A stretch of DNA of 64,000 nt from Edaphochlamys debaryana (Eukaryota; Chlorophyta; Chlorophyceae; Chlamydomonadales), in the NCBI GenBank assembly GCA_016858145.1, contig JAEHOE010000108.1, positions 1 to 64,000 of the forward strand. Reading direction: 5' to 3'. Made by a program: the position numbers and the translations under genes. Numbering within the stretch: position 1 is the first letter of the stretch; each line of letters opens with the position of its first letter. Positions 10,848 through 21,277 of the stretch are shown one piece after another. Below the pieces are notes generated by a model. It ran no database searches. It worked only from the letters and a program-made list of their open reading frames with translations, and was not told the origin of the DNA.

Positions 10848-13800
10848 TCACCCGCTGACACGTGCGGCAGCAGCCACTTGAGCGCCAGCGCACGCAGCTT
10901 CCACCGTAGGGCGGCCGCCTCGCCCGAGGTTGTACCACTTGATGTTGCTCAGGTCGTGCTGCACCGCGCCGCCATCGGCTAGCTCCACCAAGGACGGCGC
11001 TGGTCATGGGCAACGGCACAAGCGTCAGTGGCAAGCCACACTAAACGCCCTGATAACAAGGGGATTCACCACGGCTCATGCACTCACTCTTGCGCTCTGT
11101 GCCCCTGAGCTCCACCCGCTCGGGACGTCGTGCCAGGAAGTGCTCCAGGGTGGACAGCATGAAGACGGCGCAGTGCTTGGTCATGCCCTGGTGGGGCGCG
11201 CGCACGTCACTCCGGGCTGGGAAACTGCCAGCCGTGACCCGCACTGTGCCGTGGCCAGCGCTGCGCAGCTGACAGGACAGGTAGTGGCGAATCTTGCCGT
11301 ACTCGGGTGCGTGGAAGTTGCCACCATCGTCTGCATGTGAAGAAGTCCTGTCAAGGAGAGGAGTAGCAGTGCCACAACAGCAGTGCGGCAGTGCCCACCC
11401 CATGAGGAGTCGAAGTGCAGAATCATCGGTGTGCCGGGCGCTTTGGGGTCCACGAGCCGGGGCAGGTGGCAGATGACGAGAAGGGACCAGTGGAACCCGG
11501 TGTGCATGGGCAGAAACACGAAGTCCTTCTTGGAGAGGTCCACCACCTACAAAAAGACAACTGCTTGAGTGCAGTCTACATTCTAACTTCAGCTAGCCCC
11601 TAACACCAGGCCGCACCCACCTCGTGGCGCCCCGAGAGAGATTCCCACAACTCCTTCGGTCGAAGCCGCGTCCAGGCCTCCTCCGCAGCGCCCTTCTCGA
11701 CAATCTTGCTGTACATGTGGGTGCCGAGCAGGCAGCAGCGCGTGCGTGTCTCCGGTGGCATGTGGTCCCAGAGCCACCTGAGGGCCACACCAGGGCGGGG
11801 TTACTCGGGTGGTTAAGGATATATAACGGCGAAGGGTGCAGGTTGCAGGGCACCCAGGTGAGGAGATGCTTGGAAACGGGCTCACAAGATGTAGAGGTTG
11901 ATGGACGTGTCCGACAAGTCGCAGTCGGCATCTCCCTGCAGCCGCTGGAGCTCCGAACCCCAGAGGTCCCAGTTGCGGTTGCGAGGGTTGAACGGGACGG
12001 ACTTGACGGCTGCGAGTCTCTGAGCCAGGGGGTCCGTCAGTCCACAGGAGGGCGGCTGGCGCGATGGACCGACCGTTAGTTCATGGGTGATCACCCACTC
12101 ATCGTCGCCGTCGCCCACACCGCCACTGCCCGGCGGCGGCTGGTCGCTGGGCGCGGCTGAGGGGCGTGGGTCCGGCTGGAGGCCGGCGGTGCCCCTGTGG
12201 CCACCGTCGCCGTCGCCCAGACCGCCACCGCCCGATTGGCCTCCTCCGCCGCCGCCGCCGGCGCCAAGGCCCCCGCTGCTCGTGCCAGCCGTGGCGCTGC
12301 CGTGCCCCCCGCCCGGTCCCGTGGCGGTGTGCGGGCCCGGCGGCGGAGGGGGCGCGCTGGGGACTTGAGGCGCCTGCGGAAGGGGCAGGGGGAGGGAGCC
12401 GTGACACAGGTAGCCGCGCAGAACGCAAGCAAGGCAGGCATGCTGAGGGGGAGCACAGCTGTCGGTGGAGATGAAGCCAGCCCCGCTAGACTCCAAGCGG
12501 CCCCTTGAACGCACCTGCACGGAGGCGGACGCAGGCGGCGGCTGGGCGCTGGGCGCGGCTGAGGGGCATGGGTCCGGCTGGAGGCCGGCGGTGCCCCTGT
12601 GGCCACCGTCGCCGTCGCCCAGACCGCCACCGCCCGATTGGCCTCCTCCGCCGCCGCCGCCGGCGCCAAGGCCCCCGCTGCTCGTGCCAGCCGTGGCGCT
12701 GCCGTGCCCCCCGCCCGGTCCCGTGGCGGTGTGCGGGCCCGGCGGCGGAGGGGGCGCGCTGGGGACTCGAGGCGCCTGCGGAAGGGGCAGGGGGAGGGAG
12801 CCGTGACACAGGTAGCCGCGCAGAACGCAAGCAAGGCAGGCATGCTGAGGGGGGAGCACAGCTGTCGGTGGAGATGAAGCCAGCCCCGCTAGACTCCAAG
12901 CGGCCCCTTGAACGCACCTGCACGGAGGCGGACGCAGGCGGCGGCTGGTCGCTGGGCGCGGCTGAGGGGCGTGGGTCCGGCTGGAGGCCGGCGGTGCCCC
13001 TGTGGCCACCGTCGCCGTCGCCCAGACCGCCACCGCCCGATTGGCCTCCTCCTCCGCCGCCGCCGCCGGCGCCAAGGCCCCCGCTGCTCGTGCCAGCCGT
13101 GGCGCTGCCGTGCCCCCCGCCCGGTCCCGTGGCGGTGTGCGGGCCCGGCGGCGGAGGGGGCGCGCTGGGGACTTGAGGCGCCTGCGGAAGGGGCAGGGGG
13201 AGGGAGCCGTGACACAGGAAGCCGCGCAGAACGCAAGCAAGGCAGGCATGCTGAGGGGGGAGCACAGCTGTCGGTGGAGATGAAGCCAGCCCCGCTAGAC
13301 CGCGAGCGGCCCCTTGAACGCACCTGCACGGAGGCGGACGCAGGCGGCGGCTGGTCGCTGGGCGCGGCTGAGGGGCGTGGGCCCGGCTGGAGGCCGGCGG
13401 CGACCTCCCCGCTACCAGAGGCAGAGTCGCATGCTGCTTGAAGCGGCAATCCGAGGAAACGCTTGGAGTCGTCGTCAAGGGGCGACACTGCCGACGACAC
13501 AACATACATCTCGTTAGATAGGAAAACTTTCAACGCGGCTGTGCTCACTTACGAGGTGTGGCATCGAACGGATTGTACTCCTGCGCGGGGCGTTCCTCCT
13601 TCGGCACATCCGCACGTGCTGCTGCCTCCGCTGCTTCTTCAGCCACCCTTTCACAGTGGTCTCCATACGTCTGCAATGTGTGTTTGCACGTTTTAACTCA
13701 TTGAAAAGTCTCGCTGCTCTGGTACTGGACTCACCCCACGCCATTCGCCTCTGAGCGTTTCTCGCAGCGGTGGGCTCTTCTTCTGCCGCCTCCCCTTCTT

Positions 13801-16800
13801 CTTCTCCCCGGCCTGAAGGGCCGCGTCCGCAGCTTCGATGGTCCTTGCGAGCCTAGCGTTGAAGAGCCATGTCTCTTCACCCGTCATGCCCTACACAAAG
13901 GAAGAATCAAGGCAACCGCATAGGCTAACCCTGCGTCCGACCCTAACACTCTAGGCGATGGGCGCATGCAAAGGAGACCAACTAACCTGGAAGCCGCCCT
14001 GCCCTCCTAGACCGCCGCTGTCGAGCCCCGCGGTGCTCGTGCCAGCCCCAGCGCCGCTGAATCCCTCGCCCGGTTCCGTGGCGGCGGGCGGCGGGCCCGG
14101 CGGCGGAGGGGGCGCGCTGGGGTCTTGAGGCGCCTGCGGAAGGGGCAGGGGGAGGGAGCCGTGACACAGGTAGCCGCGCAGAACGCAAGCAAGGCAGGCA
14201 TGCTGAGGGGGAGCACAGCTGTCGGTGGAGATGAAGCCAGCCCCGCTAGACCGCGAGCGGCCCCTTGAACGCACCTGCACGGAGGCGGACGCAGGCAGCG
14301 GCTGGGCGCTGGGCGCGGCTGAGGGGCGTGGGCCCGGCTGGAGGCCGGCGGTGCTCCTGTAGGCAGGCGCTGGCTGGGCCGTCTCACCCTGTAAGGGTGC
14401 AGTAACAACTTGTAAGCTGAGGCGTGTCCTGGCAAGGAGAGTCGGGTGAATTTGAGAGGAAAGGGCGGTGTCACATCACCTGTTCTGCCCTTCGCTTCAT
14501 TGCACGCGTGGTTGGCCCGCCTGCAGACCTCCCGCAAGAGTCAGCGGGTTCTGCCGTTGTTGGGCGAGTGTCCAAGCCAGCTGCAGCGGCCTGCAGGTGT
14601 TGAGTATGCATGTCACGGAGCGAGCAGGAAGGGCAGTTGCTCAAGAGATAAGACCTACCGGTGCGCACTGGGGGCAGAACCATTTCCCCCGCGGCTTCTT
14701 AGCCAAGCCCAGGCACGTCACGTGGTAGCCCTTGTTGCACACGCCGCCCTCAGGAAGTTGGGTATCACACAGGAGCAGCGCTCCCAGGGGCCCGCTCTCG
14801 TCTGAGCTCGTGTCCTTGCATAGCTCGCAAGCGTGGTCATCCGCCACCCGAGGGAGCTTCCGGCGCGCACTGCCGGAGGGTGTTGTCCCCGGCCGCTTCC
14901 GCCCAGGTTGCTGCTGGATGCGGGGTGGCGTAGTTAGAGGCCCAGCGTGGACGTCGTCTTCTGGAATAGAGGATAAGTGATTGGCCCAGGGCAGGCGGGT
15001 GCAACCCTTGCACCGGTACACGCCACCAGGCTCATCACGGGCGCAAGCGGTATGGGCACGGCTGCGACCGCACAAACAGGATAGCATGGGGCCGAGAGGG
15101 CCACCGCATGTCGAATCCGAGCAGATAGCGCAAGGCTGAGGCGGCACAACGGCTCCGGAAGCGACCTGCAACCGACAGGGACAACAAGACCGATGGGGTA
15201 TCAGCACAACCGGAGCACCGCTGCAGGCCGAGATGCAGGCAGGCATGCTGAGGGGGAGCACAGCTGTCGGTGGAGATGAAGCCAGCCCCGCTAGCTAGAC
15301 TGCCAGCGGCCCCCTGAACGCACCTGCACGGAGGCGGACGCAGGCGGCGGCTGGGCGCTGGGCGCGGCCCTGGCCTGTGGGCCCGGCTGGAGGCCGGCGG
15401 TGCCCCTGTGGCCACCGTCGCCGTCGCCCAGACCGCCACCGCCCGATTGGCCTCCTCCGCCGCCGCCGCCGGCGCCAAGGCCCGCGCTGCCCGTGCCAGC
15501 CGTGGCGCTGCCGTGCCCCCCGCCCGGTCCCGTGGCGGTGTGCGGGCCCGGCGGCGGAGGGGGCGCGCTGGGGACTTGAGGCGCCTGCGGAAGGGGCAGG
15601 GGGAGGGAGCCGTGACACAGGTAGCCGCGCAGAACGCAGCAAAGCAAGCCTAAACACATCACGGCTTACGCTGCACAGGTGGGCAACTTTCGCCGTTATG
15701 GATTCTTGTTAAGGTTACCTGTTCCGCCACCAGGTCGCCAAAGTGGTCCGCCATGCCTCGTTTTCTCGAGCGCCCTTTCGAGTGGCCACGGTTGCGCCCG
15801 CCTGAGCTGCTGCGCCCACGTGTTTCCTGCACAACTCGTGTGCCACGGCCTCGCCCCCGCTGACCACTCCGGCCCGTGCCCGTGTTGCCACCGCCGCCAG
15901 ATCCCTCCGCTGCTGAGAGCTGCTGCAGGGACGTGCCGGGAACATAGCCTTCGACCTTAAAAGCGTCCACAAGCGTGTCGAGTGTTCCCGGCATCTTGCT
16001 CCAGGTACTGCTCTCCTTCTCCGTGTCACGGTATTGGGCAAGGCAGTCGTACATCAGCGTCTTGAGGAACAGGGTTGAACACGCGGCTCGAATCAGCATG
16101 GGGAAGATCGTGTTGCACTGCGCCTTGCTGTAATCGTTCCCGCTCTCTGGCGGTGGCAGCTCGGGGCACACGGTGTCGAGCAGGCCAGCTTCCTCCTAGC
16201 TACCGTCAGGCCTGCTGCCTCCACCGCCAGCCCCATTGTTACCGCTGCCAGGCCCCTCGCGAGTGCTGCCGCTGGCGGTGAGCCCTGCGTTGTCCTGGGC
16301 GCTGGGCGCGGCCCTGGCCTGTGGGCCCGGCTGGAGGCCGGCGGTGCCCCTGTGGCCACCGTCTCCGTCGCCCAGACCGCCACCGCCCGATTGGCCTCCT
16401 CCGCCACCGCCGCCGGCGCCAAGGCCCGCGCTGCCCGTGCCAGCCGTGGCGCTGCCGTGCCCCCCGCCCGGTCCCGTGGCGGTGTGCGGGCCCGGCGGCG
16501 GAGGGGGCGCGCTGGGGACTTGAGGCGCCTGCGGAAGGGGCAGAGGGAGGGAGCCGTGACACAGGTAGCCGCGCAGAACGCAAGCAAGGCAGGCATGCTG
16601 AGGGGGAGCACAGCTGTCGGTGGAGATGAAGCCAGCCCCGCTAGACTGCGAGTGGCCCCTTGAACGCACCTGCACGGAGGCGGACGCAGGCGGCGGCTGG
16701 TCGCTGGGCGCGGCTGAGGGGCGTGGGCCCGGCTGGAGGCCGGCGGTGCCCCTGTGGCCGCCCTCGCCGTCGACCTCACCGCCACCACCCGTTTGGCCAA

Positions 16801-18431
16801 CCCCGCCACCGCTGCTACCGCCAAGGCCCGCGCTGCTCGTGCCAGCCGCGGCACTGCCGTGCCCCCCGCCCGGTCCCATGTTGGAAGGAGGCGGGCCCGG
16901 CGGCGGAGGGGGCACGACGGGGTCTTGCGGCTCCTGTGAACGGGGCAGGGGGAGTGCATGTGTGTGTGGGAGGGGGCAGCTGAGGCAAGCGTCGTCATAC
17001 AGGACGAGAGGCAGGCACTTTCAGCAGAGCACAGCTGTTGCAGGGGAGGATGAAAGCCCCGCTGGACATTCCTTCGGCTAGCACGGAACAGTGCAGGAGG
17101 CTGCCTGTATCCGTTTCTTGCTCACCCCTGCCGCGGTGGCCAGGTTGGCGGCGGCAGCCAAGCCAGTGGGCAGGCCAGCTTCCGCCTGGCTGCCGTCAGA
17201 CCTGCTGCCTCCACCGCCAGCCCCATTGTTACCGCTGCCAGGACCCTCGCGAGTGCTGCCGCTGGCGGTGAGCCCTGCGTTGTCCACCCGCTTCAGGACA
17301 CCCTTGAAGAGGGTGATTAGCCGCCGTATGGGGGGGCATGTCTTGCACGCCTCCGTGTAGACCGCCACGACCCCATCTGCCTCCAGCTCTGCATGCAAGC
17401 AGCAGGGCACAGTCTGCAATGTCATAGAGGTCGGGAAAGGGGCTACATTGGCGGAAGCTCTATCCGCAAAGCCTGCCCCCTCGACCCCTGCCCCCTCGAC
17501 CCCTTCCATTGGACGCACCTTCGCCAACCACGGGCGGTATCGTGGACCCGATCGCCTGGCAGAGCAAGCCCACCAGAGCCTCGTACACCTTGGTGTCGCC
17601 GTTGCCGTTGTTAAGGGCTTTGAGCTCGTCCAGCGTCATGGTTTGCATCAGCTCTTTGACCGCCGCTGGCATGAAAGCGGGCGTCATGGGGTTTTCCTTG
17701 CCCTTGGAGCTGGGCCCACTGCGGCGATAAGCCACCCGTCGTGACGTCACGCAGGCGACGCCAATGCGCCCCTTCCCAGTTTCGGGATGCGTCTCAATGA
17801 TCTTCTTGATATATTTTCTGATCAACCCCATATACCGGTAAATTTGGCGATCGGCGGCTATCTGGGCCTTCTTGATGGCCTCAACGCCCTCAGGCCCCCC
17901 GCTGCCGCTGCCTCCAGGCGGAGGTTGGGAGCCGTCCTCAGGGCAGGCGGCGTCGCCAGCACGGTCGCCACTGCCGTCATCGGCGCCGCTGCCGGGAGCG
18001 GCGCCTGCACCATCCGCGTTGGTACCGTCCCCGCCACCTCCGCCCTCAGCTGCTTCCCCGCCCGCAGCGGCCGCACCACCCGCATCGGTGTGGGCAGCAG
18101 CCTCGACGCCGCTGGTAGCGTTGACGCCAGTAGCGGCTTCTACTTTAGCTAGCGCCTTGGCCTTTAGGGCGACATGGAGGAGTCTGTCAGCTTTCTTTGC
18201 CATGGCTTGGCGCAGGAGCTGCGTGTCTGTGGAAGTCTGCTCCTTCATTGTCTCCACGGCCTCCAGGGCGTCTCGGAAGTGATCAGCCACTTGCTGAAGT
18301 TTGCGGGCAAGCGAGGTGTCGGCATTCTGTGCGGCATCCTCAACCTCCGTTTCCAGGTCGTCCATGTCGGCGTCATCGCTGCTGGAGCAACTTTCAGCTT
18401 CATAGCTCGAATCATCGCCCGAAGCTGACAT
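10848..18431 (-). CDS. Element-encoded PHD-finger/Ulp1 (C48-like) cysteine protease, 19 exons
   Basis: Exons that thread in phase: 18431-17519, 17442-17126, 16933-16670, 16528-15719, 15584-15324, 15165-14659, 14590-14480, 14388-14275, 14133-13987, 13890-13735, 13670-13553, 13487-13324, 13181-12918, 12775-12515, 12373-11886, 11777-11621, 11546-11399, 11330-11088 and 10999-10848. Together they give about 1,864 residues. The N-terminus (MSASGDDSSYEAESCSSSDD) is acidic and then probably coiled-coil. Two C4HC3 PHD fingers lie at about 867-910 and 968-1022. The C-terminal Ulp1 fold carries FLPMHTGFHWSLLVI (His about 1703), ILHFDSS (Asp about 1730) and PHQGMTKHCAVFML (Gln about 1781, Cys about 1787); the Gln-x5-Cys spacing is canonical. 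Ulp1-type enzymes cleave SUMO-like modifiers or polyproteins; PHD fingers often read histone tails. The link to transposition is inferred. Exon 4 has an in-frame TAG at 16196-16198 (codon about 609). The frame may also shift near 10923, see findings. Confidence 0.85.
12110..13420 (-). repeat. Tandem exon-plus-intron units of about 404 bp
   Basis: Within the protease gene, exons starting at 13181, 12775 and 12373 are copies of one another, and so are the introns between them. Each intron starts GTGCGTTCAAGGGGCC and ends CCTTCCGCAG. The exon encodes a Pro/Gly-rich module of 87-88 residues, begins APQVPSAPPPPPGP and ends in ASVQ. Related copies, whole or partial, form exons 3, 4 (start), 5, 8, 9 and 12, at about 16930-16270, 15584-15324, 14388-13987 and 13487-13324. 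All these exons are in phase 0 at their repeated boundaries, so copies can be added or lost without a frameshift. Confidence 0.92.
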
Positions 18432-18493
18432 TGTAGTCAGGGCCTCTTGGGCCGTGCCATCGCCAGTTACGCCAGAGTGTGTTTGGCCGGGCT

Positions 18494-19651
18494 AGCTGGG
18501 AGATGCAGTATAGCCTACGGTAATATGCCTTGAGTTGTCAGGGGGCATGTGGTGTGGGACCTGTGGGTACGCAGCGGCGTTCGGGTACACTCGAGTGCAT
18601 GGGCATGGGCGGGTCTGTGCCTCAACCGAAGGGCTGGCCGACTGGTGCAAGAAACGTTTGGCGTGTTGAGCACATATAGGCAATGCACTCTTGCTCCGTT
18701 CTGGGCGCAAGCTGTCCAAGTCCGGGGGGATGCGTCCTCCAGACGACAGTTTGACCGCAATAGCAGCGACGCTGTCGCGTTAGAGTCGCTGCCAGGCTAG
18801 CACTCTACATGCTGCTGGTGCCAGCGCTTGCTGCACCTTGCGCACTGCCAGGAGTCGAGCACCGCTGCAGCACGATGATTCTTGCTCGCGGGGGTGCAGA
18901 CGCCCTTGTAGCCGCACTATCCTTCGCCCTCGTGTGTGCATAGCAGCGTCGTCGGCTAGGGGCTCGCGCCCCGGCAGGCCCGCAGAAGTCAAACCGCATC
19001 CCAGCGCAGTGCGCACACCAGCCGACCGCCGCTGCGCTTGATTGCAGCCCCGTATCGACCTGGGAGCATTCATGATGGCTTGTTGGGTGCTTAGCGGGCT
19101 GTCTTGCGGGTTAAGCGGCTTTCGCACGTTTGGGACCATATTATGGTTCCCCGCGTGCGAGAGACGCTTCCGCACGCCCCGGACCGGATCACCGGCCCCA
19201 ACCCCGCGAGACCCGTCGGAGCCCCCGCTCACGCGTGTTTCTCATTGTAGTTGCTGCTATTGCGTAAGCAATTGACTACCTTTCTTGTCTACAATTGTGA
19301 AAGCCGTTTACTGTTTGCGGTTGCCGTTGGGGACTGTTGGGTGGCCACGGCGCTTTCCAGCCGTGTAGGGCCGTGTATGTGCGCCTTTGGATTGCACCTT
19401 GCTTTGGCTTCTGTGTGTGCCTGTGTTTGCCCCCGCCCGCCGCTGCCTGCCTGCCTGTGTCTGGCCCTGCCCACCGGCGTGAGCGCACTGCCGCCCTGTC
19501 CCCGCCTGCTAAGCCAACTGCGTGAGCTGTTACGCACGTCTGCCCCCTTGAGGGGCACGTGCCGCCCCTATGCGTGTTACAGAGGGGCTCATGCGAACAC
19601 ACCGCCATTCATGATTTATTTTACATCCTCTTCCTGTTGCGAACAAACCAC
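18494..19651 (-). repeat. Right terminal inverted repeat of the KDZ element
   Basis: Inverted copy of 118-1290. Its inner edge (GCTGGGAGATGCAGTATAGCC) lies 63 bp upstream of the minus-strand start codon of the protease gene at 18431, so it is the likely promoter-bearing segment of that gene. Confidence 0.92.
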
Positions 19652-20291
19652 AGATAGGTGCGTTTCCTAACTGGAGGAGGCAGGGCCGTGGGTCAGGAGT
19701 GGGAGTGCTGGGGTGGGGTGACGGATGCTGGGCGGAAGCTGGGCGTGAAGGAGCTGCAGAAACGAGTTATTTGAGCACCCCAGGGAGGTCAAAGCGGGAA
19801 GGTTTTGCCTTGAGTGACGCAGGGCGTGTCCACCGTTACAGTTGCATGCAACAGTCCGTGCGACACTGGGTCTGGGTCAACCCGGGGGGCTCGCTCGGAC
19901 CCGCCACCTGCCAAATTATCAAGCATGTCGACTGGCCTATCCCGTGAGGCCGGCACCACTCGAGTCCTGCACCTAAGGCGATCAGCCTCACTTGCAACCC
20001 CGCAAAGCCCGACTACTAAGCCCGAAGCAAGCAACCCACCGCCTCCAACCACATATGTGTACAGGCCACCCGCCACAATGCCCCCCCTCCATCGCTACTG
20101 TGCGGCCCTCAGCCCGGATTCACAAGCGGCGGCCGCTGCAGTGCGACATTAGGGAGCTCATTTGCCCTTCGAAGTCGGAGGGGCGGGTAGTGTTTCGCCC
20201 CCCTCGGCAGCAGGGGTGGGGCAGGGGTGGGGGACGCCCCCATCCGACCCCCATCACAGACACCGAGCCGACCCGTACCCTCAACGTGCAG
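19652..20291. other. Host flank between element and HicB-like gene
   Basis: No coding segment is supported here. The only signal I can point to is the minus-strand poly(A) motif at 19836-19840, listed separately. Confidence 0.5.
19836..19840 (-). terminator. Candidate TGTAA poly(A) signal for the HicB-like gene
   Basis: TTACA on the plus strand reads TGTAA on the minus strand, the usual poly(A) signal of Chlamydomonas-type algae. It lies about 450 bp downstream of the stop codon at 20292. Confidence 0.5.
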
Positions 20292-20636
20292 CTATGCTCC
20301 CCGCGCGACCTCCAGCACCTCCTCCTCCTCCAGAACCTCCAACTTCACCTCAATTTCCGTCCAGCTGACGTCGCTGGCTGAAATGCCTATCTCATCGAGC
20401 TCTTCGCGAACTAACTGCACGGCCTCCTCGTGCGACACCAGGTCCGGCACTGAAGCCATAAGGCTCACGCCATACGCTAGCACGTACTCGGCGTGCTCCA
20501 CGGCCTCGCGCTCAGTGTCGCCTGAGCCGATGCCGAAGCTAAACTGCGCGAAGCAGACGCTGTAGGTGTGCTGACCCTCTGCAGGCTTCGCTATGTATGC
20601 CGGGTAGTGCTTGCCGCGGCATGCCTCCGGAGACAT
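20292..20636 (-). CDS. Small HicB-like (antitoxin-fold) protein, intronless
   Basis: Single open frame of 114 codons from ATG at 20636 to TAG at 20292-20294. The N-terminal half follows the HicB pattern: YPAYIAKPAEG, a strand with an aromatic FAQF, then GDTEREAVEHAEYVLA, matching the family's short strands followed by a GDT-xx-EA-xxxA helix. The later VSWTEIEVKLE resembles the W-x-x-V-x-V strand near the end of many HicB domains. In bacteria HicB neutralises the mRNA-cleaving HicA toxin and often also binds DNA. I see no DNA-binding domain and no HicA partner in this window, so a toxin-antitoxin role is unlikely here. The C-terminus is Glu-rich. Its lack of introns, unlike its neighbours, would fit bacterial ancestry, but a short gene can lack introns by chance. 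The fold assignment is by eye; an unrelated small protein remains possible. Confidence 0.55.
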   Translation of the reverse strand: MSPEACRGKHYPAYIAKPAEGQHTYSVCFAQFSFGIGSGDTEREAVEHAEYVLAYGVSLMASVPDLVSHEEAVQLVREELDEIGISASDVSWTEIEVKLEVLEEEEVLEVARGA

Positions 20637-21272
20637 TGCGCAGAGGAGCGGGCTTACTTCGCCGTTTGGCGCGACTTAGTGCAAGGGAGCGCGCCTCGGC
20701 AAAGCTTATGACCTAGACTGTATGGCCCGGCTGCCGTTATGCCAGCACCTGCACAAGCTCGGCTAAAACCAGCGTACGGCAACCAGCACGTACACGCCGT
20801 ACCCGTGGCAGACTGGGCAGACCTTTGCCATTCAAGGCGCATACCGGTAGCTAGGGCATGGGCGGCGGCTGGGAACGCACACGGGGAGAAGAGGAGGCTG
20901 CTGCCCCCAGGAGTCTTCAGAGGGTTGCCGCCGTCCGAAGACCTCCCAGGGCGGGTGTTCTGGCTCCCATGGCCAGAAGGTTTCGGGCCTCGCAGGGGGG
21001 GTTTCTGGCTCTCAGCCAGAAGGTCCTGACGGAAGCCACCAGCACTGCGGCTGACGCCCGAGTGCACCCGCAAGGTTGCGCGAGTGCACCCGCAATGTTG
21101 TCGTAAGTATCACCCTCAGCCTGCTATGCGGCTCGGGCGCGCTGTCGGGCCATCCGCCCAGCATCCCTCAGACACTCGCCCCACCCCTGACTCCTCGCTC
21201 TTCGCCCGCGCCCACACCCGTTACGACTCCCTCCCGGAGGACCGTCCCGCTGCGATCCCCGGGGCCACGCGG
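20637..21272. other. Intergenic, no gene supported
   Basis: Holds the presumed promoter of the minus-strand HicB-like gene. An ORF of 139 codons on the minus strand (20654-21073) has no recognisable domain and no splice or codon evidence, so I leave it out. GGTTTCGGGCCTCGC and GGTTTCTGGCTCTCAG lie close together at about 20970-21015 as part of a small local duplication. Confidence 0.45.
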
Positions 21273-21277
21273 TTACA
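21273..21277 (-). terminator. Candidate TGTAA poly(A) signal for the helicase gene
   Basis: TTACA on the plus strand (TGTAA on minus), about 365 bp downstream of the helicase stop codon at 21640-21642. Confidence 0.5.

Larger units (their letters stand above)
118..19651. mobile_element. Giant KDZ-superfamily DNA transposon with long terminal inverted repeats
   Basis: The two ends are long inverted copies of each other; homology starts at GTGGTTTGTTCGC on the left and ends at its reverse complement on the right. Inside are a transposase gene pointing right and a PHD-Ulp1 protease gene pointing left, each starting just inside a repeat. The transposase carries hallmarks of the Kyakuja-Dileera-Zisupton (KDZ) superfamily. 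I could not see a clean target-site duplication: the 8 bp outside the left and right ends differ, so the exact ends may be a few bases off or the duplication has decayed. The left flank (1-117) holds a TATA-like hexamer at 100-105 and no gene I recognise. The size, the well-preserved repeats and the mostly open protease gene suggest a fairly young insertion; the frameshifted transposase argues that this copy is no longer autonomous. Confidence 0.85.

Noticed and set aside
11882..13548. Long alternative-frame ORFs through the exon-intron repeats of the protease gene
   Set aside because: They read straight through introns bounded by GTGCGTTC ... CCGCAG. Only the spliced frame keeps phase into the PHD and Ulp1 exons.
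110..19660. Target-site duplication at the element ends
   Set aside because: ACCGTAGC on the left and AGATAGGT on the right do not match, and shifting the ends by a few bases did not give a matching pair.
20654..21073. Minus-strand ORF of 139 codons
   Set aside because: No recognisable domain, Ser/Pro/Gly-rich composition, and no supporting splice or poly(A) context.
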